From: Ixodes scapularis
Taxonomy: Eukaryota; Arthropoda; Arachnida; Ixodida; Ixodidae
Assembly (NCBI RefSeq): GCF_016920785.2
Contig: NW_024609839.1
Location: 15,315,085-15,379,084, forward strand
DNA: 64,000 nucleotides
Direction of reading: 5' to 3'
The translations under genes were made by a program, and so were the position numbers. The notes beneath the pieces were generated by a model. That model was given only the letters and a program-made list of their open reading frames with translations, did not search any database and was not told the origin of the DNA. Of the stretch, positions 1 through 11,974 are shown one piece after another; within the stretch, counting starts at the first letter, position 1; each line of letters opens with the position of its first letter.

Positions 1-1049
1 AGGCACTCGTTTTTTTTTTAATCAAAATGACCTCTACGCTGAACTCGTGAACCCGCTCATGCGATCTAGTCTCATCACAGCGCAGACGGAGCGGTCCGCC
101 TCCAGCGGCGCGTTTAATAGAATCCAGCCCCTGTAAACGGCTCCTCTTCGTCAAGAATAACGAAAAAAAAAAACAATCCCTAAAATAAAAATAAAAATAA
201 AAATGAAAAGAGAACGAGCAATTTCGCAGCAAACACTCTATACAACGAGCTCGAAAACACCGAAATAAAAAGGCAGGGAAAATGGTCTTCAATAAACTGA
301 GTAGCATGCGCACAAAGCTAAGGCGGCGAATAAAGGAAAGGCGCTGAAATGGACTTTTATGTGCTTTCGTTTTCGTTGGAGAACAGCGATTCGGGAGAAA
401 AATCATTTTTAGGGAGAGTGTGCCGAAAGCCAAAAGAAAGATAGGGGAGGGGAGATTTTAAGGAGACGCCAGGTTTCTGGAGGGAACGAAACAGGAAGGG
501 ATAATTCCTGGATTGAGTGCGCTGAAGGCAGTTCGGTCAGGAATCCATCCGGGAGGTTAGCCTTTCCCGCTTATAGTGAGAGAAATGTGAGATTGGAATG
601 GGGAGGGAAAGCGTTCCTGGCGAGTACGGCCATTTTGGGGAAGAGAGGTCGTTTCAGCAGGCAACCTTCCGTGAAGAATGAGGGAAGGTACAAAATAAAA
701 ACGGAATAATAATTTATAAAAAAAAAAAATAAAGAAGGGAAGGCAAGACGGCGGAGGCTACGCGATTTCTGCTTTTCTTTTGACTCAACTGCTATATCTC
801 TCCTCCGGCCTTCGTCCCCCAAAACTAGGATCGCGTCCTCTTCTATTTGGGAGCAAGGGGCACCATGCCCCGTCCTCTTTGTTCCTCATTTCCCTACATT
901 TGCACCCCCGCGGTTTTGAGAGGAGGGAACTTGGAGTATCTTTCTGCGTTGCTGAATTTTGAGTTTTGGTGTGGCTACTTTATGCCGACTGAGAAATAAA
1001 TGAAATGTAGGAAAGAAGAGTGGTTGTTTGGGCGAGGTGGTTCGATACG
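1..1049. other. no gene recognised
   Basis: Mixed AT-rich and purine-rich DNA with A-runs near 165-205 and 720-730. Short open frames exist on both strands, but none shows a known motif, splice pattern or conserved composition. I see nothing to annotate beyond low-complexity sequence. Confidence 0.5.
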
Positions 1050-1590
1050 TTTTAAAATCTTATGCGCAACAAATACGAGGACAAAAGCAGAGAAGAGGAC
1101 ACAACAAGGCGCAACTTTCAACTGAATTTTATTGAAAACGTGCTCCGGTATATATAGTCTCAACCATCGTCACAATGACAACAAAACGACAAAAGTAAAG
1201 GAAAAACAAAGGAAAAAAACCATCACAGAGCATAACTTGGAAACAACACTATCTCGTTCTCATGAAAAACAATTCCTTTTCCGATAATGCAATCCACGGC
1301 ATAGCAACACACGTGTCTCCTAAATTATCAATGTGCTCGGCTTCTATGATTTCGCGTGTTGCCGTTGTTTTTCCTGAGAACGAGATAGTGTTGTATCCCA
1401 GTTATGCTCTGTGATGGTGTTTTTCCTTTGTTTTTCCTTTAATTTTGTCGTTTTGTTGTCATTGTGACGATGGTTGAGAGTATATATACCGGAACACGCT
1501 TTCAATAAAATTCACTTGAAAGTTGCACCTTGTTGTGTCCTCTTCTCTGCTTTTGTACTCGTCTTTGTTGCGCACAAGATTGTATAAGAA
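1050..1590. repeat. inverted dimer of a Penelope-type terminal sequence
   Basis: The arms at about 1050-1268 and 1373-1590 are reverse complements of each other with scattered mismatches. Each contains a GCGCAACAAA..GAGGACAAAAGC block, then a TTTATTGAAA block, a TATATA stretch and a CATCACAGAGC block. The order CAACTGAATTTTATTG after a GAGG/GGACAC purine block resembles the sequence just downstream of the PLE-1 endonuclease stop at 11.4 kb. I therefore infer that these are 3'-terminal Penelope-like sequences. A third, single copy lies near 7.29-7.44 kb. No RT sequence is present between the arms. Confidence 0.65.
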
Positions 1591-1599
1591 ATGTAGGCA

Positions 1600-2493
1600 A
1601 TACGAAAGCAAGGTAGCTAAAGTTCTAGGGTGAAATTGATAGCGCAGAACGAAAGAAGCGCAGAAAAATATGATATTCAATTTTCTTGATTGAGCGAGGA
1701 GGCGACAGCTGTGCCAAAAATTAGAGCGTTGGCATGCGAAAGACAGCAGTTCCTTGGGAGTCATCTTAAAACTAAATAAACGTGGCAGCATCAGTCTTGC
1801 CAATGCAAAAGGACTTATAGTGACTCATCATTTTCTACGGATCGATGAAAACAAATGAAAATGAAGTGCGAGAAAGGATATCATGAATAGGTAGCCTTTT
1901 TTTGTCTTCTCTGTTGGGGGAGGAATTAAGTTGTCGAGTGAGGAAATGTAAACAAAGAAAAGGGCTTGAAAGATAGAGAAGCGGGAGAAAGAAAAAGAAA
2001 AAAGGACGCCTGGCGCAGAGGTTTTGTCAAATGGACCTCTTGGCGAATATGTGCTGCCACCTAGACACGCGACTGGGTTCGAGGCTAGGTGGCGAGAAAA
2101 CAACGCGTGCGCAAGGCCTCTCCCACCCGTTCCACACCCAAAACGTCAGCTACATCCTGTCCACCCATTGAGGCGCTGTGACCTAAATACGGCTCCCCCA
2201 AACTTGCCTTTGTCCCCCATCAAGCGTAATCTTCCGCCCCGAAGTCGACACAACGAAACCATCTTCCCTCTCTGCTCGGCCAGAAGGAAGAGAGAGAGGG
2301 TACTGGAATCATTTACTCTCGAACCGATGTTTCTACAAAAGGTCCATTGAATGGAAGTGCTGTAACACTAATACGCAATTCTTACCCTGCTTTCACAGCC
2401 CTCGTTCGTATTGAGTGTAGGGAAGGGGGGGGGGGGGGGGGGGGCGAAGAAGGAGCGCTAGCGCAGCGCTCACCCTCAGGGTCCCTAATATAC
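1600..2493. other. no gene recognised; G-run
   Basis: No coding feature is supported. A run of about 18 G lies at 2427-2444. A short hairpin, CCACCTAG..CTAGGTGG, lies near 2058-2093 beside a GGTTCGAGGC string that resembles a Pol III B box, but no A box is evident. Confidence 0.4.
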
Positions 2494-2990
2494 TAGGGAG
2501 CTTTGGTAGATCCCTTCCGCTGTCCCGCAACGCTCTCCACAACCCGCTACGCTTGCCGGAACTCTACAGTCAAGGCTATCGGCGCGCAGGCGCAGTAGCG
2601 GCTGCTTCGTTGCGGAGGGCTTAGCGGAGGGGGAAACGCGGTCTACGAAAACTCCCTATTAGGGAGTTTTCGTAGATCGTTTTCGCCGTCCCGCAAGGCC
2701 CTCCGCAACCCGCTACGATAGCGGGAACTCCACAGTCAAGGCTATCGGCGCGCAGGCGCAGTAGCAACTTCTTCGTTACGGAACGCTTAGCGGAGGGGGC
2801 AACGCGGTCTACGAAAACTCCCTAATAGGGAGTTTTCGTAGATCGTTTTCGCCGTCCCGCAGGGCACTCCGCAACCCGCTACGATAGCGGGAACTCCACA
2901 GTCAAAGCTATCGGCGCGCAGGCGCAGTAGCAACTTCTTCGTTGCGGAACGCTTAGCGGAGGGGGCAGCGCGGTCTACGAAAACTCCCTA
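2494..2990. mobile_element. head-to-tail trimer of a 165-bp MITE
   Basis: Three copies lie at 2494-2658, 2660-2824 and 2826-2990. Each is 165 bp and they are separated by single bases. Every copy starts with TAGGGAG and a TTTCGTAGA-type block (CTTTGGTAGA in copy 1) and ends with GGTCTACGAAAACTCCCTA, which is the inverse of the start. The interiors are near-identical, with a shared AACCCGCTACG block and a TATCGGCGCGCAGGCGCAGT block. Copies 2 and 3 are closer to each other than to copy 1. There is no coding capacity. The superfamily is unresolved: TA at both tips allows Tc1/mariner, and 3-bp joints would allow Harbinger. Confidence 0.8.
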
Positions 2991-4900
2991 TTGTAAGTAA
3001 GTAGCGCAATTCCCCCTATCTCCGCGTCTTCCTCCTTTCCATCGAGGGCGATCCTCCTCGTCCTTCTTCCGTGCCACGTCCTTCGCCACCATTTTTTTTT
3101 TTTTTTTTTTGCGAGGCCCACAAGGCTTACGTAGGCGCACGCTTGCGCGCCTATGCGTGCCGGGCTGTACGTGTTTGGTATTGCCGCGGCAGACTAAATC
3201 ATTATTTTTTATATGACGTCGCTTCTTTTCTCCCCTGAAGAAACTATAACGTTTGTGCAGCCTTGTTGGAGTTGTAAAGCACGGAAAGACGTCTCGATCG
3301 GCAAATGTTGTAATGCGAGCAGGGCTGGAGTCGCTCCGGTGTGAAGAAAAGATTTCTCCGATCCCGTTAAACACAAAAGATAAAAAAAGGAAAGAATATG
3401 CCAATTATATTCGGGCGTTTCGGGACATGGGCATATACTGCAAAACTATATTGTGTTTACGCGTATAATGCAACAAGTGCTGAGAGCAGGCACACGGTAG
3501 AATGCACCTCTTCCTGCGAGTAAATATCGAGATTCAGTGGATCGTAGGCAACGACTGCGTTGCTAGCGGGAGCTCGTGCCTTCTTTTTGAGTATGGGTTA
3601 AGCACGACGTTCGCAAGGCCCGCACTGTTTTCTTACGCTCTACTATAACTTGCTATACTATATATCGGGGTTCGAGTCCAGCAAAGTGCAGATGTATAGG
3701 CGCAGGCACGTGACTTTCAGATTTACGTTCCTTTCGCGGGTGCTCGTGGAAGGAAAGCGAATCCTAAAGTCACGTGGTAGCGCCTGTGCTTTTGCCTCTG
3801 CTGCACACCACTCACTAGATGGAGAACAGGCGCTTTGCACTCGCGCCAGATTACAGCTGTCCATTGCTGACCTTCTCTTCTCTTACTCAGATGCCGAGCA
3901 ACTGAATCGGGTGGTGACGAACCTCTACAAGAAACAATGCTGGGGAAAGGGACACAGTAGAATCTAAAATCACAATGACCGGCCATTCTGTGGTAATGAT
4001 GCAGCGAAGTAAGCGCGATAAGAGGAAATAAAAACTGAAGGTCGGTTATGGCAGACGCACAGTTGGTGCAAAACGTCTATAGTATCTTGAATGAAGCGCG
4101 TTCCCACACTTGGCGTCACTCGAGTTAGGCAAATAAAAGACAGCACAACGTGTGCAACCCATCACCTTTCAGGACTTTTAAGCATCAGCGATCGTTTTGA
4201 GAAACCAGAGGCTTGGTTTACTTCGTACACATTTTATAAACATCGAATACTACCTGCAACTGTGCACATGCGCACGGAAAAATATGCCACATATGCCATT
4301 TTCGCGACTCGTGCAATAACTGCCATTAATTGCATTCATCTCCCTCGGAGGCAGTGGAAACTTTTTCGACCGATCCGGTGGAGCCAGTGTCTTCGTTTTC
4401 CCGTCGGGACGGGAAACAATCCACAGAGCAGCAAGATGACATAGCGTTATCGCCAAGAGCCCCTTACAGTTGGACCGTAAGCAGCATAGCCGCCGCCATA
4501 CTTCACACAAAAATGGCGCCGGTTTGGAGCAGACGGCCGAATGCCGCGGGATCGTGGGAAGGTAACGGTCACTTTTCGCGCCCGATCCGATTGAAACGAA
4601 CGGAAAGATTAATTTTTAGAGACAAAGGGTATGGAGAAAAGAAATTTTGTTTCCTTATTTCAGACAATGGTCTGCACTACCTTTCGCTATATAGGCACCT
4701 CATTTACTCCGTCCCCAACCAGTCCACTCGGCGCAACGCCATTGGTCGCGCGCGCAATGACATCGAATCAACAACTACGTTCCGTTGCTGGAACTCTCTC
4801 CCATGCCCTTGATACGGTGCGACCAACATCAACTCGATCAAGAAGGTCCGCGCAGGGTTTGCATCTATCGCTTTAAAGAAGAAATTCAGCTAAATCGACA
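2991..4900. other. no gene recognised; small hairpin near 3.70-3.79 kb
   Basis: A T-run lies near 3092-3111. At about 3697-3789 a hairpin has arms GGCGCAGGCACGTGACTTT and its imperfect inverse ending in CACGTGGTAGCGCC, which suggests a small foldback MITE. Near 3668 a GGGGTTCGAGTCC string resembles a tRNA B box. The open frames here carry no recognisable domain. Confidence 0.4.
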
Positions 4901-4904
4901 AGAG

Positions 4905-5237
4905 CCGATACGTCAAAGGTCAGCTCGTCGAAGACCCGACTTGTCGAGTAGGCGAACTCGTAGTACGTCAATCTTCAGCATGGAAAAACTCGTGAGAATG
5001 AATAACCTATCGAAGTGTAATATGTTGAATGGGTCTAAAAACAGAAACAAAAATCATCAGCAGGAGGTCTGGGAAAGGTGTAGAAGCCAAATGCAACAGA
5101 AAGTATATATGGCAACAAGATGGCCTCTTCGACCAACAGCCCTTCGAAGGGTTGCCCTACTAAGAGTTGACCTATTCGACAAACTGGCCTTCGACGAATT
5201 GCTCTTCGATGAATTGGTGTTCGATGAGTTGGCCTAA
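4905..5237. repeat. 15-bp iteron element, TTCGAYGAATTGGCC type
   Basis: Four consecutive 15-bp units occupy 5175-5234. They share the pattern TTCGAYRARYTGGYC, with looser units back to about 5130. The inverse orientation of the motif (GTCAGCTCGTCGAAGAC) lies at about 4917-4960, so the iterons form an inverted pair about 330 bp across. Because the unit is a multiple of three, one forward frame reads a pentapeptide repeat of the FDELA type. I regard that as a by-product of the DNA repeat. Confidence 0.6.
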
Positions 5238-5239
5238 AC

Positions 5240-6900
5240 CATAAAAAGTAAACATAAAGCGCACGTCTGCCTTTTGATGAGCGGAAAAGGGGAAAGGGCA
5301 TAGGATTGGGAAAGCTTTACGCGGACGGTGCTTCCTTTTCCGATGTCCATTTCCGAGTTCCAAGCATCAAAATTGCCGCCGCATGGGATGAAAAAGAGGT
5401 GGGGGATTTTGAAGGCTGAGATAAAATGGGTCTGAAGAACGTGGAAGTCTTTGCAGCTGTCGTTCAAGCGGAAGTCATTGGCAAAGAAAAATCGGAACAA
5501 AAAGAATCTCGCGAAACGAAAACGCGTTGAAAAGTTTGGCAAGAAGACCGAGGTTGTGTCTTTTTTGTTTTATAAGCTTTTTCTTTCAACTGGTGCAATG
5601 TTTGGTTTGGTGATATTTTATTTTAAAATTGCTTTATAGCGTAAATCCAGGAAGCTCTTGATTTCAGTTTTCTTTTTTTACATCATCGTCCTCTCTGTCG
5701 CTTTTTTCAATACTGTTTTTCATTGATTCGCATTGAATCCTTGCTTTCTTTTACCTCCATGTCTTTCGTAGTTTACTTATATAAACTATAAAAGGCAGCG
5801 GTAATGATAAAAGGGTTTGTAGCAGAGAAGCGTGTTGAAAACTTAAATCAACCCTACACTTATAAGAAGCAGAAGCACATTAAGCAAATTGTTAAAATAA
5901 ACTGGACGTTGTTCCAATTTGAGGTTCAACCGAAATGATATCCATTTCATCGAAGTGGCCGAAAACCCAAGTTACGATAAACGCCCATTCATCATGGACT
6001 TCTGGAAGGAGGGAACGCGCTACAGCGGTAGCGAAGTTACTCCACCGTCTCGAGGTTCTTTAATCAGAGAGTCATTTGCTTACCATTTAGGTCAGTAGCG
6101 GGTAGATATAGACGCGTAACTTCAGTCGAGGGCCGTTTACAGTCTTGAAAAAAAGCAGCTGCAAGACGCAATCGCGTTTGCAATTGTTTGTTACTCCCAT
6201 ACCCACCGATAAAGGTACGCTTCATAGTGAAGAGACATCAGCCATCTTTGTGCCTAAATATATTGTAGCCAATTATCTGACGCTCTATTTGAAATTACAG
6301 AAAGCGGGCTTCCATGTACTTAAACGGTAAAAGGGTACGCAACAGAGCAATACAGTATCGCCCGAGCATTTTTCTTTTTACGCCATATGCAAGGCTTGGA
6401 AAGTCGCACTTTTTACTAGTAATGATTGCCAATCACGCCCGTTCTCCAATAATCACCAAAATGGCCGCGCGCACGAAAGAGTCTGGGAATTAAATGGCGA
6501 TACTCAAAACGTAGCTTATTTAACGGCTCTAGTTAGTGTTCGGTATCAGTCGAAGGGGTAGAAACTCCTTACAGAAAAACCAAAACAATTCTGTATTCGA
6601 AAAAAATAAAAAGTGTAGTCATATTCACTTCGGTTTCCAGGGACACGAATATCGAGATATTTTTCAAAATCTGTGGAGCCCCTCTTTCCCCGGGCGTGAC
6701 ATCGTGTCCAGAGTTCACCGAATCTCTGCTCTCGCGCATCTTCAGAGCCTATCAAAGATATGCACGCGCCCTCGCTATTTAAAATTAAAAAAAAGGGTAA
6801 AAAAATACGTCACGACGGCTGTCAGTGCGGGGGAATATACCTGGCAAGCTCGCAGTTGCACGCGCTCGCCATGAAAGCGACACGCGCTTGGCGGGTTCTT
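5240..6900. other. no gene recognised
   Basis: AT-rich sequence with only short open frames. No domain motif, tRNA-like box or long repeat was found by reading both strands. Confidence 0.45.
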
Positions 6901-6904
6901 TTAA

Positions 6905-7440
6905 TAAAACTCGCGTGTGCGCAGCAAAGACGAGGACGAAGGGAGGACAGGACACAAACGAGGCTCAACTTCCAACTGAGTTTACAGCGGAGCTGTTAAG
7001 GGCTAAGTTCCCCAGGATCGTGTCCGTGTATGTCGACACAAACCTACCTGGACAGCTACCGCCATCTATAAGCGACGGCGGCAAGCACACAACCAGTATG
7101 GTTTCCGCCGTCGCTCGTAGATGGCGGCAACCTTTCCAGCTATAATAGAAGAATGGATTGTTGGGCGCGTTGGTGGGGAATCATCGTAAAAAACAGCGCG
7201 AAAAACAGACGACGACGAAGAAGAAGCACACAGTGTATCGAGTACAACTCCGCTGGTCTTCTTTCTTCACGAGAGTGGAAAGGCTGAACGATTTTTATTG
7301 AAACGTGTTCCAGTATTTGTAGTCAACCCTCGTCACAGAACATGACACAAAATAACCATCACAGAGCGTGCGCAAAGTACAGCATTGTCTCTCTCTGAGG
7401 AATGCAAATTCATTTAGAGATAGCGCTGTCGAAGGCGTAG
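6905..7440. repeat. Penelope-type terminal sequence split by a short insertion
   Basis: At 6917-6985 a GCGCAGCAAAGACGAGGAC block is followed by CAACTTCCAACTGAG. At about 7287-7440 the sequence resumes with TTTTTATTGAAACGTG, TAGTCAACC, CGTCACAG and CCATCACAGAGC, in the same order as the 1.05-kb copy. About 300 bp separate the halves. That insert holds an inverted pair of about 30 bp at 7050-7135 (GCTACCGCCATCTA with its inverse). This is a degraded copy with no coding content. Confidence 0.5.
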
Positions 7441-7987
7441 CAACTTACGTATCGGCGACCGAAACATCTGGGCTTGGCGCTACAACTGGTCGTTTTTTTT
7501 TTTATGTTTTCTCGCGTTTAGATACATCTTCGGGGAAAACGACCGTGATATTCAGTTCCACGAGATAAAAACACTAAAACAAAACGCTAACTCGTTTCTT
7601 TTTTTTTCTTCAAGAACTTTTTGAGTTTTTCTTTAAACCGCGGTAAAACTGCTAACGTGACGTGTGGGCACCCTGCGTCCGCTAGGAGCCGCTACCGATC
7701 ACCCAGCAAGCAGCGCCGCGCGCGGCCCCTTCTGAGTCAGCGTAGGGAGCGCGGTAGAGCCCGCAGAGCCTTTTATACTGGGAGAGTTAGGCGGTCTATT
7801 CATCCAGCCGCCAGTCTGGCAGCACTGATCGAACAGTCTGGCAACTGTGCGCATCACATTCCGAGTCTCGTCGTCCGCCATGATGTGCCTTGTCGTCTCG
7901 AGCCGGCAGCCGTCTGACTAGGGTGGAGCGAGAGATGACGGTGAAAATGATCGTTCTGCGCTCCGCGAGACGTTAGAAGAAAACGTA

Positions 7988-8141
7988 ATGCGGTGCTGTA
8001 GTGCCGTTGGGTGCTCGAACAGCGCGAAAAAAAGATTCAGGATGTACCGGTTCCCACAAGGAAAATAAAACGCACAATATCCGGGAGGCCTAAACAAGGA
8101 GGGCTAAGTGGAAGCCGACTTCGAGTTCTCGATGGTGCGAG
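7988..8141 (+). pseudogene. decayed THAP zinc-finger exon
   Basis: The forward frame from ATG 7988 begins MRCCSAVGCSNSAKK and continues to MYRFPQGK, then meets TAA. The C-x4-C spacing followed by an aromatic-RFP block is the hallmark of the N-terminal half of a THAP (C2CH) DNA-binding domain. One base further on, another frame continues with TRRAKWKPTSSSRWCE, the expected second half, itself preceded by one stop. The exon ends at GAG followed by GTAATA, a plausible splice donor. One frameshift plus a stop make it non-functional as read. THAP domains occur in P-element-type transposases and in host genes. No transposase core was found nearby, so the source is unknown. Confidence 0.6.
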
Positions 8142-8437
8142 GTAATATTATTATTAACTTATTTTGTGAGTTAAACGCGTTTTATTTTGACTAAAACTGT
8201 GCAGCGACTTGACGCGGTAGCGTCAAGTGAGAGTGTCCGTTGATCACGAAACCGTTTCCTGCCGCGCAAGACCTGATACTTGCGAGCGGCCTAGCTTGCC
8301 AGATTTGAACTGCCGATCGCTGGAAGCGCGTGCACGTCGCGCTGAACGACGCGTGCACTGTACGAGCGCACGCGCTCCGTCGGCATGTTCAGAGCATTCA
8401 TCTCGCTCTCGTAGCTTTCTCTACGCTCGAGTTTTTA

Positions 8438-9235
8438 GAAGCGGCCTCGGCAGTCGCAGCTCGACTGCCGTGGTACACCGGTAGGTGTCACAAGGTCGAC
8501 ATGCCTGCTTGGCCGACTACATTGGCGGAAGCGCGGGAGCGGCGGCGGGTCTTGGCCGTCTCGCAAGCGCTTTTGTTTCGCTAGCGATACCTTTATTTTT
8601 TTTGTTTTTAATACGAGTAGTAAATACTTACTTGTCATGCCTTTTTTTTTTAAGTGCACTTCGGAGACAGTGAATTAGAAAGCGGTTGTCGATCCCAAAA
8701 ACTCAGGCACAACGCCATGCCTACGCTGCTTCTTCACAGCAAACCAAACAATGTCAGAAAAAAAAAAATAAAAGGCCGGCAGGTGAAGAAGCATGACGGA
8801 AAATCACGATCGCTCCGCTGTATTCCAAGCAATGGTGCACAAACCTTGTGGTGTGGTAAACAATCGGGGAGCGATCCAGACAATCGAACCTACCCACTGA
8901 AAAATGAGCACAAGGCCGCCGAGCTGTGTCGGACGTCGAACGTTTTTGAGCGATCCCCCATTTATAAATGAGTGCCGTTCGTAAATGGGCGGTTTGTTTG
9001 CGAATTTTTACATGAATAAAGCACCGAATTACAAAATGGTTGTTTTCCGACTTTCTCCTCACGGCAACAAAAGCGCGAACGGCAAAACCTACGCATGCAT
9101 CGCACGTCAATGGAGACGCACTTGCCGGGAGGAGAAAGTCTTTTCCGCCAATGTAGCCGGCCAAGCAGGCATGTCGACCTTGCGACACCTACCGGTGTAT
9201 CACTGCAATCGAGCTGCGACTGCCGAGGTCGCTTC
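8438..9235. repeat. 796-bp region bounded by 92-bp inverted arms
   Basis: The arms at 8438-8529 and 9144-9235 are inverse copies with 6 mismatches in 92 bases. Both contain CTCGGCAGTCGCAGCTCGA, ACACCGGTAGGTGTC and GTCGACATGCCTGCTTGGCC. No target duplication is visible at the outer edges. The interior has no recognised coding sequence. The block could be the two ends of a non-autonomous DNA element or an inverted duplication. It lies 300 bp from the THAP exon, which is suggestive but proves nothing. Confidence 0.6.
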
Positions 9236-9249
9236 CCCCGATGAGTACT

Positions 9250-11350
9250 CGCGACGCCGCCGCCAGGGGAGGACGTATCGGCACTGAGTTAGATCTGCGG
9301 GGTGCCCATATCAAAGGGGTTTCTGCAGATAAGTTTGACGTCGTGCCTGCAGCGAACAGTGTCGTTTTTGTGACGTGCGACACGACCTCCCAACTCCGTG
9401 TTCAGCATTATTTAACTGGCCACCATCCGGTTGGTTTGATGCGAGCCTCAAAGTGAACGAGGGTAGAAAGTTCAGCCATTTTATTAGTGATTCATGGTGA
9501 AGATTAAAGTGCGCAAAAACCAGGACAGCGGGGAAGAAACACGCTTCACGGGCTAGCCCTTACTCGCAACTGACCGATTTATTGTGACCTTATAGCGCGT
9601 TCGAGTGACCGAGCTTAATTCGTTTAAACTGTAGTTTTCGGATCGGTGGTTTAGGGAAGTGCTGCCTCCCAACTCCCCAACCCGTAACTCATTAGCAATT
9701 CAAAGAGCCGTGGGCCCGCCAGATCCTTAAAAGCGCGACCGCACTGCTTTGGGCGGCTTCGGGTGGTTGATCTCTAACTGTGAGGAGAAGGAGCAGCTTA
9801 GACAGAATGCTGCGCGTCAAAGTGGCCGTTCAATTAAGCCCAGACACGGTCGAACTTCAGCCGCCGCCGCCAGCGCCAGAGACTTCGATCCAGCGGTGTC
9901 ATTATCGTCTTGAACGCAAGGAATTCAAGGTCTGAGGGGTAGGGGACAGGGCACGTCGCATTCTGTGAATAGCAGCGCGTCCATGGTGCTAAAGCGGAAA
10001 AACAAAGAGAATGCATAGTTTGCCCCTGACTTCATCAGTCCATGCTAGTGGTCACACGTACTTGCTCTTAGATGTGCCGGAAAATTGACTATGCGCAGGA
10101 AAGACAAAATGTTTGGCGGCTCAATAAAGACGCAAATTTTTTCTTCAACGAGCAAACCGAAAAATAAAAGAATGCGAAAGATTACCGTACTTTGTTTTAC
10201 AGCAAGTTCGAGCACCACAGACGCCATGATTCGATTGAGCCAAACAAGCAGCTCCGAAAAGTGCATCGTCACTCCACTCGTATCCTTAAAGCAATCACGT
10301 GCAATGAATACGCCACGATGCTGCGATTTCCTTTTTTCCGTACGTGACTGGTTATAGCCCCTGGTAGCAAACGCAATCAGGCGACGAGCACCATGACCTT
10401 GCGGTTTCGGTCCTGGTTGATTGACTACACTGGGTGGTAGCGTCGACTGCGTTCGTGCTTAGGGTAAAACGGCCGAATATAGTCAATTTCGTGTTCATGA
10501 AAAAATAATGGCTTCAAATTTTTTAGACAACAGATATTAAATATATGTGGAGCGGAAAATTCGGCAGAGACTTAAGACTGCTTACGATCAAGAATGCCAA
10601 AGCATTCCTACAACCGGCGCACCACGTCTTTCTATCGCACACGACGCTCCGGCGGTGACATCACACTCCCCTACGCGCAGGCGCGGCGAACCCTGCCGGC
10701 TTTACGCCGGCTCCCGTGACGAAGCATTGCCTTGCTGTGATTTTCTCTGTTTTATTTCTGAAGCGCGTCCGCTTTGATCTTGAGCGCCCCCGCCGGGTTC
10801 CGTGACGAAGCATCTGCGTTGCAGTGCTTTTCCTCGTGCTTTTATTGGGAATGGGAATTTTTAGGTGCGTTTTTCTGCTACAGACGGTTACGGACACCGC
10901 CGGCTTCGCTCCATGGGACAGTTAATGCTTTCGCTATAAAACGAAACGTCGGAATAAAGGTATGTTTGAAACGGACCAACACTATGCGATGCTCATAGCA
11001 AGGTAATAACTAAACGCGCACGCTTTCTTCACTTCGTGGTCAAATATGGACACGAATACCCGATCACTCACACTCACACACATGGACACGCTCGCAGACA
11101 CACACTAAAGGCTCTGTTAAGGCTCTGTTATACTCCGACGTAACGCGCGCGCAGGCGAACGCCGGCCGAAGTCGGCTACGTCACGTCAGTCACGCCGCGC
11201 GAGTCAAAAATTCGCCCTCTTTATTCTCCGGCGGCCCTGGCGACTCCCGCGGCTGTGCGTCGGTGAGCCGCCGGCGTGGCGCATGCGCAGAATCTGACTA
11301 CGAGGGCACGTTTCCTGTGAGAGTGCGTCACTTCCGGTTCCTTTCGAATG
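9250..11350. other. no gene recognised; dispersed repeats
   Basis: The frame 9241-9456 is open but unrecognised. About 10200-10270 (GCACCACAGACGCC through AAAAGTGCATCGTCAC) resembles 15395-15465. About 10700-10940 resembles 26425-26640; both carry TTCCGTGACGA and GGCTTCGCTCCATGGGACA. These are short dispersed repeats of unknown class. Confidence 0.4.
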
Positions 11351-11351
11351 T

Positions 11352-11485
11352 TGAAAGTAGTGAAAGCGCACAATAAAGACGAATACGAAGACGGAGAGGC
11401 AAACAGGACGAGCGCTGACTATCAACTGAATTTTTTATTGGAAAAAATAGAAACAGCAAAATAACACCAGGAAAAGCCACAAATT
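11352..11485 (-). repeat. PLE-1 3' terminal region
   Basis: This lies directly downstream of the PLE-1 endonuclease stop on the minus strand. It holds a TTTTTTATTGG/AACTGAA block and a purine-rich GGACGAGCGCTGAC segment, ending near GCGCACAATAAAGACG. The same block order appears at 1.05-1.6 kb and 6.9-7.4 kb, which links those orphan repeats to Penelope-like elements. Confidence 0.55.
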
Positions 11486-11974
11486 CTACAAATGTGAATA
11501 GTCCTCAATGACTCGGCCACCACACGTGTCAATAAAGTCCACTTCCTTTTTGTGAAGGAAAAGTGAGGGTTGACTGATACACTTATCAGGACATTCCTTC
11601 TTTATCATATAAGCCTCCAGTACCTCCCTCGCCACCTTTTCTTTACCTCTCCCAACGATTGTAGTGCCTTGGAAGTTGGGAATGCAGCGGCAATCTCTGC
11701 AATGTATGTGTAAATGGGCTCCTGGTGTTGAACGCAGTGATAAAGCATGTTCGCGCAACCGTTCATTCAAGCACCTTCCGGTCTGGCCTATATAAACCTT
11801 GCCGCAGCCCAATGGAATTTTATAGACCACGCCCACCGCACATTCCACGTATTTGTTTACGTGCTTCACTGTGCATTGCCGCTTATCTTTGTTTTTTTCT
11901 TTTATCCTCGGACATAGTTGAGCCAGTTTACGTGGTGCTGAGAATACCAGAGGTACCTCGAACCTTGCCGCCAC
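11486..11974 (-). pseudogene. PLE-1 GIY-YIG endonuclease domain
   Basis: This is the C-terminal part of a Penelope-like element polyprotein. The GIY-YIG core reads VVYKIPLGCGKVYIGQTG, followed by RCLNERLREH with the expected arginine and glutamate. Downstream, HCRDCRC gives the Cys/His cluster typical of PLE endonucleases. The domain nicks DNA for target-primed reverse transcription. It is complete to its stop at 11486, but it lies in a different frame from the RT upstream. The switch falls at a run of eight T (11975-11982, plus strand) and is probably an indel. Confidence 0.85.
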
